Source: Atriophallophorus winterbourni
Lineage: Eukaryota > Platyhelminthes > Trematoda > Plagiorchiida > Microphallidae
Assembly (NCBI GenBank): GCA_013407085.1
Contig: JACCGJ010010830.1
Coordinates: 62,001 to 126,000, forward strand
Direction: 5' to 3'
DNA length: 64,000 bases
Position numbers and translations under genes: made by a program. Positions 23,353 through 33,613 of this stretch are shown one piece after another. The notes beneath the pieces are model-generated. The model saw nothing but the letters and a program-made list of their open reading frames with translations. It was not told where the DNA came from and did no database searches. The stretch's first letter is position 1. Every line of letters begins with the position of its first letter.

Positions 23353-26300
23353 TCATGCTTGTCTGTTGCGTAAATTGTAAGAATGAACTCTTTGTTGTTT
23401 TTGTATATGATCCTCGAGTTTCGATTCAGTTGCATCAGGTTGAGTTAAACGAGGAGCGAGGGACTTTGCGCAATCATCACCACCGAATTCAGGAGTTTCA
23501 GAATGTTCGTCAGGATTAACAGGAGTGTGTTGCTCAAGATTAGTAGGGCGAGTGGCCTGCAGACAATCGTTACCTTTTGGAGCTAGATGACGGATTGAAA
23601 CTGTATCTTCTCGACCATCAGGTAAACGGACGTGGGCATACTGTGGGTTGCATTCTAACAATTCAACTTCATCAACACAAGTATCGTATTTGGAATCACG
23701 GGACTGTTTCTTGAGCAACACAATACCGGGTGTAGTTAGCCACGTAGGAAGGGTAGTACCAGTCGCTGACCGACGATTGTATGCGAATAGGCGTTCATGT
23801 GGTGTGGTGTTTGTCGCGGTGCACAGTAGCGACCGAATTGAGTGCAATGCATCTAGAAGGACCGTCTCCCATTAGCCAGTAAGGAGACCACGGGATTTCA
23901 GAGTGAGTAGAATCGACTTCCATAAAGTGCCATTGAGCCGTTCAACTTGACCGTTGCACTGTGGATTATATGGCGTTGTACGGCTAGTAGCGATGCCATT
24001 GTTGTGAAGGAATTGTCTTAGTTCATTAGACATGAAAGAGGAACCGCGATCAGAGTGTATAAAACCCGGCGTGCCAAATGTTGTGAAAACTACCAGAAGG
24101 CAATTGATGATAGTTTGTGATGTCATGTCAGGGCAAGGAAAAGCGAACGGGAAGCGGGAATATTCATCGATGATTGTTAGCAAGTAGCGGTTCCGGCTTG
24201 TTGATGGTAGTGGTCCTTTAAAATCGAGACTGAGTCTTTCGAAAGGCTGGGTAGCCTTTATCAAGTGGGCGCCTGTAGGTTTGAAGTATTGTGGCTTTAT
24301 TTCACAACAGACAGAACAATCAGCAGTCATTTTACGGACCTCATCCAAGGAGTAAGGCAAGTTTCGCGCTCGAATAAAGTGCATGAAGCGGGTGACGCCA
24401 GGGTGGCATAAGTTATCATGTAGCTGACGCAGTTTTATTAATGGTTCCACAAAACCACATACGGCACGTGAAAGTGCATCCGCTGCTTGATTCTGTCGGC
24501 CTGGTCGGTAAACCACATCATATTGGTATTGTGACAGCTCTAAACGCCAACGTTGAATCTTGTCGTTTTTAATTTTACCACGCTGTCTATTGTCATACAT
24601 AAAAGAGACAGAACGCTGGTCTGTCACTAGTCTGAATGGGTGGTTTATAAGATAATGCCTCCATTTCCTGACAGCTTCAACGATTGCACACGCCTCTTTT
24701 TCGATAGCCGAGTGGTGTTGCTCACTGTGATTCAACGTTCGTGAGAAGAAAGCTACTGGTCTACCACTCTGATTAAGCGTTGCGGCGATCGCGACGTCAG
24801 ATGCATCAGTTTCTACTGTCAATGGAACCGCATGATCGATTGTGATTAGCAAGGCATCCTCGAGACGGCTTTTCAACTGTTTGAAAGCAGTAAGCGCAGA
24901 TTCAGGAAGGGGGAAAACTCGGTTATGGATAAGTGGATATATAGTGTCTGAAAAGCTGGGTATCCAATGGGAGTAATAGGCAAACATGCCAACTGCTCGT
25001 TGTTGAGATTTAAGGTCGCCCGGTGGTGGTAATTCTCTTAGAGGGGCCAGGCGGTCTTGGTCAGGTTTGATGATACCTTTGGACACCTCGTAACCAAGTA
25101 TTTTGATAGAACTCACGGCAATTATACTCTTCGTATCATTGAACGTTAGTCCGTACATTTCTGCAGTTTTTAAAAAGTTGGATAGGTTTCTGTCGTGATC
25201 GGCTTTATCTCGCCCACAGATGACGACATTGTCAATGTACGCGAACGTGCCAGATAGTTTTTCTTTGATTATTAGTTCATCAATGATCCGCTGGAAACAC
25301 GCGACTCCGTTGGTCACACCAAATGGAATTCGACGGAATTGGTAGAGTTTGCCGGCAGCTTCGAATGCGGTGAATGGTTTATCCCCGTCACGTAGGGGTA
25401 TTTGGTGATATGCGCTCCGCAGATCTAGAGTACTGAAAACATTGTAAACAGCGACATTTTCAACTAGTTGATCGATCCTTGGCAAAGGGTAAGCATCAAG
25501 TTGCGTGAACCTGTTAATTGTCTGGCTATAATCAATAACTAACCGCTTTTTGTGACGTTCGCTGGTAGTAATTAGAACCTGAGCCCGCCAGGGTGAAGAT
25601 GATGGCTCAATTATACCTTCTTTCAACAATTGTTCAATCTCCGATCTGATGAAACGCTCATCGACAAAAGAGTGGCGTCTGGATTTAGTGGCTATAGGCT
25701 TGCAGTCAGCAGATAAGTTTTCGAAGAGAGACGGAGGTGTGACTTTGGCTGCCATAAGTCCACATATAGAGAGCGAAGGTTTGGGGCCTCCGAACGGGAT
25801 CTCGACCTTTTCGTGCATTTTCAAAAAGTCATGTCCAAACAGTACATCTGCACACAGATTAGGCATGACTGAAAATTTGAATTGTGGATAAACTGATTTC
25901 TTGTAGCGAATGGGTAGGTAAACCATGCCTTCGGTTTGACTCGTATGTTCGGTATTAGCAAGAGTTATTTTGTTTATACACGGAACTAGTTCCCAAGAGT
26001 TCTTACGAACAACCGAGGAATTTATGTAGCTCTCAGAGCTCCCAGTATCTATGAGAGCCTGCAGTCGGATGCCTTTGACGTAAACAATAATGATTGCATT
26101 AGACAGGGATACAGGAGCAGCGGAACAGAACAAAGCGGAAACAACTGAACTTGTCGATGGACGGTTATTTCTTGTGTCAGATGATGACAAACAAACTCGT
26201 TGAAAATGACCTTTTTTTCCACATCCTTTGCAAACAACTTCTCTGGCAGGACATTTTGGTCTTGGATGCCTAGATAACCCACAAAAATAACATTTTGCAG

Positions 26301-26967
26301 TATGCGCGGCGGCAGTCACCTCTACGGGCGTATCTGGGTGTATTTGTGTTTGGTTAAGGGGGATATCATTGTTGGTGCATGGCAGCCTGTTAGCATATGA
26401 TTCAGATTGTTTGAGAGCTAGTTCGAGTGATCTTGCTGTATCGAATGCTTTCTGGAAGTTGAGTGTTGAATGTTCTAACAATCTCTGTCGGGTTGCAGTG
26501 GACTGAATACCGCTGATAAAGGCATCTCGGAGTGCATCATCTTTATACTGCTCCATACTGACAGCACTGAAATTACAATCCCTGGCAAGGTTTCGTAGTT
26601 TATGAGTGAATAGGTCGAGTGATTGACCGTCTTCTTGCTTGCATGTCGCCAATAAATGTCGAGCGAAAATTTCATTTTTCGGTTTAACATATAAGGCCTC
26701 CAAGGTGGAAATGGCTTCGGCGTATGTAGTACAATCCGCAAGTAAATCATATACATCAGAGGAAACGAAGTTGAATAATACTTTCAGCTTATCTGGTTCG
26801 AGCTCGTTCAGCTCATTGAGAAAATTAGAAAATGTATTAAACCAGTGTTTCCAACGTTTAGCGGCGTCTGAGGCGTTTGGGTCAGCATTGAATTTCTCAG
26901 GTCGCAGGAACCGTTCCATTTGCAAATAGTGATTTGAATAAATTGTTCTGATTGATCGATCAAACAA
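23353..26967 (-). pseudogene. Gypsy-1 gag-pol polyprotein
   Basis: Domains in order: gag (from ERFLRPEKFNADPN); two CCHC zinc knuckles (CYFCGLSRHPRPKC and CKGCGKKGHFQRVC); aspartic protease (LIDTGSSESYI); reverse transcriptase (YPLPRIDQLVENV, FSTLDLRSAYHQI, FRRIPFGVTNGVACFQ, FAYIDNVVICG); RNase H (VETDASDVAIAA); integrase with its HHCC finger, the Asp of LDFKGPLP, HSDRGSS and the Glu of NGQVERLNG; then a C-terminal VRLPDGREDTVSIRHLAP domain. Gag and pol share one frame. TAA at 23872-23874 removes the last ~170 residues from translation. The RT active site is YIDN rather than YxDD, as in Gypsy-2. It acts in the cytoplasm and nucleus to copy and insert the element. Confidence 0.95.
26929..26942 (-). 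other. Gypsy-1 putative self-priming site
   Basis: On the element strand, TTTATTCAAATCAC lies one base inside the 5' LTR. It is perfectly complementary (14/14) to GTGATTTGAATAAA within the LTR (27002-27015 on the plus strand), 72 nt from the LTR inner end. There is no TGG-start site typical of tRNA priming. Confidence 0.7.
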
Positions 26968-27107
26968 ACAAGTGAGAAGAATGATTGCCTGTAAGCTAGG
27001 CTTTATTCAAATCACAATTGGAGTATAGTGGCTGCAAAGAGAAAGAGTATTACAATAAGACTAGAAGAAGGTGATAAAGCATATAGCAGCAAAATTCAAT
27101 CATAGCA
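26944..27107 (-). repeat. Gypsy-1 5' LTR (164 bp)
   Basis: TG..CA ends. On the transcribed (minus) strand it contains GTGATTTGAATAAAGCC, including an AATAAA poly(A) signal. Confidence 0.95.
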
Positions 27108-27236
27108 CTGCCATTGCCTGTTCTTTTTTCTTCCTCATATCTGTCCAGGCCTGGGCAACCTGACAGTATCTTAGCTCACGGGCAGTCTAACTGCGCGACA
27201 TTTTGCCTGCATCAGGCTTGTGCTTTCATAACATAC

Positions 27237-27872
27237 CCGTTGCCTGCGTAGAATTGCTCGCATTTGGTGGCAGCATCGTGTTACAAATATAGATGTCTGC
27301 AAGCGGGTGTTAGGACCAGGTGGTCACGGACTGAGAGAAATGCTGATGCTCGCTCGCTTGCGATGGTTGGGACACGTTTTAAGAATGCCTACTCAGCGTT
27401 TACCGTACCGCGCCTTATTCGCAGAGCCTAACACAAGCTGGGAGAAAAAATCGGGTGGCTAGTCCATGACGTGGCACGTTGGGATGAAGAAACTCACCGT
27501 AGCGCTAGGCTCACTTGGGCGTATTCGTTTGCCTGGGTGGGGTCCAAACGCGCCACCTAATAGTTGGCTGGAAACCTTACGCGATATGGCTACAAACCGA
27601 AGTCAGTGGCGCCAGTGTATTTTATTATGTGTCGTAATTTTTTTATCCTGTAATATTTTACATAAAAAGACACAAAAAACAAAAACAAAACAAAAAAACC
27701 AAAAGATCGCATGCAGTGAAACTACAAAAACAAGCTGCTTTTTGTGCATTTGCTTTTGCGTATTCCGCTTGCCTGCTTTCCCTTTTCAACGCGCTTGCTT
27801 ATCTGCTTTTCCTGCTTCATATTTCTTGGCACTTTGTCTGGCTCCAGATTTGTGCTTCATAATGATGATGAT
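27237..27872 (+). mobile_element. RTE-type LINE 3' fragment inserted in a SINE tail
   Basis: Nearly the same segment as 20017-20772 but on the plus strand: reverse-transcriptase C-terminus (RVLGPGGHGLREMLMLARL, WLGHVLRMPTQRLPYRAL), with a TAG at 27460-27462 where the sister copy has CAG. It ends in the GTCTGG/CCAGAT hairpin and an AATGATGATGATG tail. SINE-tail sequence (CATACC) flanks both ends, so it landed in the tail of the SINE. Confidence 0.85.
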
Positions 27873-27884
27873 GACCATACCATA

Positions 27885-28275
27885 TTGGCGGTGGTGTCTG
27901 AGGATGTAGTAGATTTTCGCCTGGCATTGTTCTCCCTTTAAAAAGCCATAAAAATCCAATGATGAGATCATGACGCGGCGGATATGACTCGCCGCATTGA
28001 AAGTCACTGCCCCCTTTCCTATCTCAGGACATTGCATGGTGCACAAGTGAAAACTGCAGTCACCAACCAAACAACGTATTTATTGGAGTTACGAACTGGA
28101 AATTTTCCGGAAAAGGGCGTACGAACCGCTTCGCCGGCCACGGATAGGTGCCTTGTGGGTAAAGCCAACTCTGTAAAGTCTCGGGGTGGGACCTCCTAAA
28201 CGTAATCTTCCCTACTTCTGTGTAGGGAACTGGGTAGTATCACGCCTACGTTCAACGATGACGATGATGATGATG
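27885..28275 (+). repeat. GC-rich dispersed repeat with (GATGAT)n tail
   Basis: Contains AAAGTCTCGGGGTGGGACC, CCCTACTTCTGTGTAGGGAAC, GGGTAGTATCACGCC and CGTTCAACGATGACGATGATG. The same order of blocks occurs at 35165-35275 and in part at 21215-21260. The trinucleotide tail suggests a retroposed element; the left end is uncertain. Confidence 0.6.
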
Positions 28276-28490
28276 TCGCATACTCTCACTACGAACACTA
28301 CCTTCGAAAGCTATTCTTCATAATCCACTTCGCAAGCACACGTCATCTCCTCGCCCTCTCCTCCGGATGCACTTCGGACCATCAATGCTGGACGCATACC
28401 GTCGCAGCCAACTGTTCAAAGACAGGCGTAGATTTCCAACGCTCTCCTATGACCATGTGTCACTATTAGGCTTGCATCGTTAAATGTCCG

Positions 28491-28636
28491 TGTAATGAGC
28501 TCAAGCGATCAGGAGAACAGTGAGAAGACAAAGGCCTTGAATGTAGGCTTTATCGAACTTGGAACCAGAGTACAGGCTGTAAAACAAAGAAAGAGTTTAG
28601 TGGGGTACAATAACATATACAAACAAACATACTACA
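28491..28636 (-). repeat. Gypsy-2 3' LTR (146 bp)
   Basis: Reads identically to 32336-32481. Confidence 0.95.
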
Positions 28637-28721
28637 TTCTTCCCGGCGCGAAAGAGTAAAGGAATTAAGGGGGTTCGGATTTAGGTGGGCGAAAAACGGT
28701 GATTATATATATCTGAATGGA

Positions 28722-31700
28722 TTAGGCCTCGCGATTCCGAAGTTGGTACGGACGCACACGTTGTTGCTCTATCAATATTTGATTCACATCCGGATGGGAT
28801 TGTGTCGGATTTGATTCAGTTAGCTCTGCTTGACAAGGCTCCATGTCAGGCACTACATAGCCGGCGTCTGCATTATTGGAATCGGTCACGCCATTTTCTA
28901 TCTGCTCGAACAATGTAGGATCAAGTTCAGGTGGGAGAGTTGAGCAATTACCGAGAGGTGCCAAATGTCTCAATGAAACCGTATCCTCTCTTCCATCAGG
29001 TAGCCGAACGATGGCATATTGTTGATTACACTCAAGTAGGTCCACTTCCTCCGCGACGGGATCGTATTTAGATGTGCGGTTATATTTTCTCAGTAGCACG
29101 GGGCCGGGAGAACTTAGCCAAGTGGGAAGGGATACGCCAGTTGTAGACTTTCGGCAGTACGAGAATATACGTTCATGAGGAGTGGCGTTAGTAGCTGTGC
29201 ATAATAAGGATCGAATCGAGTGTAATGCTTGCAGGAGAACATCTTCCCAGTGACTGATTGGCAGATTCTTTGATTTTAGCGCAAGCTGAATCGTCCTCCA
29301 AAGTGTTCCATTCAGTCGTTCAACCTGTCCATTGCCTTGTGGATTGTAGCTGGTTGTGCGACTCGTTGCTATTCCCTTATCGTGTAGGAAGTTTCGAAGT
29401 TCCTGGGACATGAAAGCCGCTCCTCTGTCAGAATGTATATATGCTGGCATGCCGAAAATCGCAAAAAGTTGGGTCAGACAATCGCTCACAACAGATGCAG
29501 TCATTTCGGAACATGAGAATGCGAAAGGAAAACGTGAGTACTCGTCAATACACGTCAGAAGATATCTGTTATTAGATTTAGATGGCAGCGGACCTTTGAA
29601 GTCAATGCTCAAGCGCTCGAAAGGTTGAGTAGCTTTAACGAGGTTGACGGGAGGAGGATTATAAAACTTCGGTTTGACTTCTGAACAACTTCGACATTGG
29701 TTGACCATTTGTTTCACGTCGGAGACAGAGTAAGGTAAATTTCTTGCCCGAATAAAATGTAACATGCGAGTAATTCCAGGATGGCACAGTGTTTCGTGAA
29801 GTTCACGCAATTTATTAATATCACATGACATGGCCGAGCAATGTCTGGAAAGAGCGTCAGCAGCAAGATTTTCATTTCCAGGACGGTAAACCACGTCATA
29901 ATGGAAATCGGTTAATTCCAGACGCCAACGAAGAATTTTGTCATTCTTTATCTTGCTTTTGTGTTGAATGTCATACATGAACGCGACTGAGCGTTGATCG
30001 GTCACCAATTTGAAGTGACTGCCAATCAGATGATGCCGCCATTTCTTGACAGCTTCCACGATAGCATAGGCTTCTTTTTCCACAGCTGGATACTTGCGCT
30101 CGGCTGGAGAAAGGGTTCGGGAGAAAAAGGCAACGGGTTTCCCTTGTTGGCTCAAAATGGCCGCAATGGCTACCTCTGAAGCGTCCGTCTCGACAACCAG
30201 TGGTACGTTTGGCTCAATAACAGTCAGAGCGGCATTCTCTAATTCCAGCTTTAATGATTCGAATATGTTTAGAATATTTCTTGGAAGTGGAAAAGTTTTG
30301 TTATGGATCAGATCATGAACTTTTTCCGAGAATTTTGGTAACCATTGGGAATAATAGGCAAATAAGCCGACGATCCGCTGTTGTGACTTTAAACTATTGG
30401 GTTGTTCCAGTTCTCGAAGACATCGAAAACGTTCGGCATCTGGTCGAATAGATCCATTAGAAATTTCATAACCGAGGAGGTTTATTTTGGATGCTGAGAG
30501 AGTAGATTTGTCTGGGTTGAGAGTGATTCCGTAGGACTCGACAGCCACCATGAATCTAGATAAATTTTTGTCATGATCGGATGATGTTTTGCCACAGATA
30601 GTGACATTGTCTAAATAAGCAAAGGTGTCCCTCAGATTCGCTTCCTTTATCAGTGTATCCATGATTCGTTGAAAAACGGCGACACCGTTGGTGACCCCAA
30701 AAGGGATTCGACAAAACTGGTACAGATTTCCACAGGCCTCAAAAGCAGTATATGTTTTATCAGACGCATGAATCGGGATCTGATGATATGCACTTTTAAG
30801 ATCCACGGTGCTGAACACACGGTAAGACGCGACTTTTTGTATCAGGTCATCTATACGTGGAAGCGGATAAGCATCGAGTAAAGTGAAGCGATTTATTGTT
30901 TGACTATAGTCAATTACTAAACGCTTTTTGTGATTATCGTTGGAAGTAACTAGCACTTGGGATCGCCACGGTGATCGAGAAGGTTCTATGATATTTTCTT
31001 TCAAAAGTGAACGAATTTCATTTTGAATAAAAGTCTGATCTTGCGGCGAGTGGCGCCTTGACTTGATGGCGATTGGCTTGCAATCACGAGTCAAGTGTTC
31101 GAAGAGAGAAGGTGGTTCAATCTTCATGGCAGCAAGACCGCAAACGGAAAGTGTAGGTTTTTCTCCGTGAAAAGGAATTTCGACACTTTCATGTTGCCGT
31201 AAAAAGTCATGACCGATTAGGATGTCAGCACATAGGTCATCCAGGATAGACAACCTAACATTATGGTAACTATCAGATTGGTAATGCAGTAACACAAAAC
31301 AGTGTCCTCTAGTTTGACTGGAGAAACTGGTCGAGGCCAAAGTTATATCGTGACGCGATGCAAAAATTGGTACTTTCAACTTCTGAGAAGCCGAGTGTGA
31401 AATAAAACTTTCCGAACTGCCAGTGTCAATTAAAGCTTGGAAAGAAACTCCATTAATGACAACGGGCACAATCGCAGAGGATAAGCAAGAGGGAGCAGCT
31501 GCACCCACTGAGGAAAGGATTGCACTCGCAGTCGATCGCGGGGACTTATGTGAGTACTTGGATCGACAAACTTTTTGAAAATGGCCCGTTTTACCACATT
31601 TGCGACAGACTGATTCTCTAGCGGGACATTTATTTCGGGGGTGGCGTCCGTATCCACAGAAGAAGCATGTATCACTGCTGACACTAGAAAGAACATTATG

Positions 31701-32309
31701 ATCAGTTGAAGGTGGATTGGTCAAGGATATAGTCGGATCATTTTTAGCATCCACAAATGCACAAAAATTCGGATCAGTAACGGCGTACGATAAAGAATGA
31801 GTCTGTGCAGCTTCGAGAATTTTCGCCTGTTCAATAGCCGAACGCAGATCCATTGATCTCATTTCTAACAAACGGAGGCGTACAGTGTTTGAGTGAATAC
31901 CAGAAATGAAAGAAACTTGCACAGCCTGATCGCGATGCTGTTCTGCCGTGACTTCTTGAAAGTTACAATCCTTGGCCAGTGAATTGAGCTTTAGAACGAA
32001 TTGGTCGATATTTTGACTGGATTCTTGTTTACACGTAAACAAGCTGTGTCGGGCAAAGACTTCATTCGTTGGTTTAACATATGTTTTCTGCAAAACTGAA
32101 ATAGCAGATTCATAAGTGACACAGTCTGATATTAGACTATACACGTTCGGTGAAACATAGTTGATGAGAGTGTTTAGTTTGTCGGGTTTCAGTTCAGCAA
32201 TTGAGGTCAGGAAGTTAGAGAATGTGCAATTCCAGTGAGTCCAATGACGTGAGCTATCTGGTGTGTTCGGGTCAGTGTCGAATCGATTCGGTCTCAGGAA
32301 GCGATCCAT
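28722..32309 (-). CDS. Gypsy-2 gag-pol polyprotein, intact
   Basis: About 1195 residues from the first ATG at 32309 (MDRFLRPNRF); the open frame extends five codons further up. With 32324 as residue 1, the domains are: gag to ~215; CCHC knuckles at 220-253 (CFFCGYGRHPRNKC, CRKCGKTGHFQKVC); protease at 300 (LIDTGSSESFIS); reverse transcriptase ~440-600 with YPLPRIDDLIQKV, FSTVDLKSAYHQI and active site YLDN at 570-573; RNase H with TDAS at 713; integrase zinc finger ~842-881; and catalytic Asp908, Asp965 (HSDRG) and Glu1002 (QVERLNG). It ends with VRLPDGREDTVSLRHLAP and a polar tail. Gag and pol are one frame with no shift site. YxDN instead of YxDD is shared with Gypsy-1, so it is a lineage trait and not decay. 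Confidence 0.95.
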   Translation of the reverse strand: MDRFLRPNRFDTDPNTPDSSRHWTHWNCTFSNFLTSIAELKPDKLNTLINYVSPNVYSLISDCVTYESAISVLQKTYVKPTNEVFARHSLFTCKQESSQNIDQFVLKLNSLAKDCNFQEVTAEQHRDQAVQVSFISGIHSNTVRLRLLEMRSMDLRSAIEQAKILEAAQTHSLSYAVTDPNFCAFVDAKNDPTISLTNPPSTDHNVLSSVSSDTCFFCGYGRHPRNKCPARESVCRKCGKTGHFQKVCRSKYSHKSPRSTASAILSSVGAAAPSCLSSAIVPVVINGVSFQALIDTGSSESFISHSASQKLKVPIFASRHDITLASTSFSSQTRGHCFVLLHYQSDSYHNVRLSILDDLCADILIGHDFLRQHESVEIPFHGEKPTLSVCGLAAMKIEPPSLFEHLTRDCKPIAIKSRRHSPQDQTFIQNEIRSLLKENIIEPSRSPWRSQVLVTSNDNHKKRLVIDYSQTINRFTLLDAYPLPRIDDLIQKVASYRVFSTVDLKSAYHQIPIHASDKTYTAFEACGNLYQFCRIPFGVTNGVAVFQRIMDTLIKEANLRDTFAYLDNVTICGKTSSDHDKNLSRFMVAVESYGITLNPDKSTLSASKINLLGYEISNGSIRPDAERFRCLRELEQPNSLKSQQRIVGLFAYYSQWLPKFSEKVHDLIHNKTFPLPRNILNIFESLKLELENAALTVIEPNVPLVVETDASEVAIAAILSQQGKPVAFFSRTLSPAERKYPAVEKEAYAIVEAVKKWRHHLIGSHFKLVTDQRSVAFMYDIQHKSKIKNDKILRWRLELTDFHYDVVYRPGNENLAADALSRHCSAMSCDINKLRELHETLCHPGITRMLHFIRARNLPYSVSDVKQMVNQCRSCSEVKPKFYNPPPVNLVKATQPFERLSIDFKGPLPSKSNNRYLLTCIDEYSRFPFAFSCSEMTASVVSDCLTQLFAIFGMPAYIHSDRGAAFMSQELRNFLHDKGIATSRTTSYNPQGNGQVERLNGTLWRTIQLALKSKNLPISHWEDVLLQALHSIRSLLCTATNATPHERIFSYCRKSTTGVSLPTWLSSPGPVLLRKYNRTSKYDPVAEEVDLLECNQQYAIVRLPDGREDTVSLRHLAPLGNCSTLPPELDPTLFEQIENGVTDSNNADAGYVVPDMEPCQAELTESNPTQSHPDVNQILIEQQRVRPYQLRNREA

Positions 32310-32321
32310 TGATATTGAAAA

Positions 32322-32334
32322 CAAGTTCGATAAA
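32322..32334 (-). other. Gypsy-2 putative self-priming site
   Basis: On the element strand, TTTATCGAACTTG sits one base inside the 5' LTR. It is perfectly complementary (13/13) to CAAGTTCGATAAA in the LTR (32394-32406 on the plus strand), 71 nt from the LTR inner end. Confidence 0.7.
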
Positions 32335-32335
32335 T

Positions 32336-32481
32336 TGTAATGAGCTCAAGCGATCAGGAGAACAGTGAGAAGACAAAGGCCTTGAATGTAGGCTTTATCG
32401 AACTTGGAACCAGAGTACAGGCTGTAAAACAAAGAAAGAGTTTAGTGGGGTACAATAACATATACAAACAAACATACTACA
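32336..32481 (-). repeat. Gypsy-2 5' LTR (146 bp)
   Basis: TG..CA ends. On the transcribed strand it contains CAAGTTCGATAAAGCCTA, the counterpart of the Gypsy-1 R-region candidate. Confidence 0.95.
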
Positions 32482-33425
32482 GTCCGTACCCTGCAACAAT
32501 CAGAAAAACAGTTTGGACTAGCTCGCTCTCTAGAGACTCTATGTATCGACATATGTTGCCTATCGGAAACCCGTCTTCGTGACATTGATTCGATATTTCA
32601 ACTGAGTTCTCCTATGCCTCTTGGGAGTAGGTTCTACTTGCGTGTGTCCAGGGATCCCGTTGCTTCATCTGCCGGCCTAGCTGGTGTTAGAATTATTCTT
32701 ATCCAGAAAGTGGAAAGCTCCCTTCTAGATTGGATACCCGTTAATAGCTGACTGTGCGCTTCGAGATTCCAGGGTTACAGCAGAGTGAACAAGCACAATG
32801 ACGAGAGACGTAACCTATTCGTTATTTCGGCTTACGCACCCACAAACTTTGCGGCAGACAAGATGAAGGACGAATTCTACGAAGAACTTTGTTCTCTTTT
32901 AATAAAAGCACACAGAGGCGATATAGTAGTGCTTGCCGGCGATTTTAATGCACGAGTTGGATGTATAGCGCATTCTGAGCGCTTTCTTGGAGGGAAGTAT
33001 GGGATGTCCGACGACCGAACAGACAATGGAGAGCGATTTTTGTCCCTTTCTAACGACCACCGCCGATTCCTCGCCTACAAAAATTTTCGACATCCCAAGT
33101 GCCATCTAGCTACCTGGCGCTCACCGTCAAAACGTACTTAGTCACAGCTTGACCATATCGCGATAAGCTACAGGTGGCGAGGTAGTGTCAAAAACTGCAG
33201 ATCTTATTGGAGTACCAGTGTAAATTCTGATGACGCTTTAGTGTGCGCAACAAACACCTTCAATTTGGATGTAAACCCAAACTAAAGCGTCAAAACTAGA
33301 CACGCGTTTTATCGCTCCCTCAATTAAAAGCCAGATTTTGGGATACTATCGCCTTCCCTTTTAAAAAATCGACCGTTCAAGCTGGATCGTCATTGGCACT
33401 ACTTTTATGCAAGCACGCTACGACT

Positions 33426-33613
33426 AAATTAATTGGCCAACGATAGTGAGCTGCATGCTGAAATACGCTGGAGTTTCACTATTATTTCTATTCCCCCTCA
33501 TATCTGTCTAGGCCTGGGCAACCTGACAGTATCTTAGCCCACGTGCAGTATCTGACTGTGCGGCACTTTGCCTGGATCAGGCTTGTGCTTTCATACATAC
33601 ATACATACATACT
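33426..33613 (+). mobile_element. SINE-family copy, 5'-truncated, 8-bp target duplication
   Basis: Starts in mid-element (AAATTAATTGGCCAAC) and ends with CTTTCATACATACATACATAC. CTACGACT at 33418-33425 and 33614-33621 flanks it, so 5' truncation occurred on insertion as for LINEs. Confidence 0.9.

Larger units (their letters stand above)
23136..27107 (-). mobile_element. Gypsy-1: full-length Ty3/Gypsy LTR retrotransposon, one nonsense codon
   Basis: 3972 bp, bounded by 164-bp LTRs (TG..CA) that differ at one position, and by the 5-bp target duplication CTGCC (23131-23135 and 27108-27112). One continuous minus-strand gag-pol frame runs from about 26967 to 23353, broken only by TAA at 23872-23874 in the integrase C-terminal region. 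A purine-rich tract (GGCGGGGGAGAA) precedes the 3' LTR. The putative primer site is described separately. LTR similarity and the single lesion indicate recent insertion. Confidence 0.95.
23068..27236 (+). mobile_element. SINE-family copy interrupted by Gypsy-1
   Basis: The left part 23068-23135 (CCGTGCTATATTG..GGTAGTGAGCTGCATG..GGAGTCTTACTGCC) continues at 27108 (CTGCCATTGCC..CTCATATCTGTCCAGG) to the tail at about 27236. The join is exactly at the 5-bp duplication CTGCC. Confidence 0.85.
28491..32481 (-). mobile_element. Gypsy-2: intact Ty3/Gypsy LTR retrotransposon, identical LTRs
   Basis: 3991 bp, bounded by two identical 146-bp LTRs (TG..CA) and the 5-bp duplication GTCCG (28486-28490 and 32482-32486). 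A single minus-strand gag-pol frame is unbroken. A purine-rich tract (GCCGGGAAGAA) abuts the 3' LTR at 28637-28647. It has the structural parts needed to transpose and is probably very young. It interrupts the endonuclease frame of the RTE-type element exactly between the two copies of GTCCG. Confidence 0.95.
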
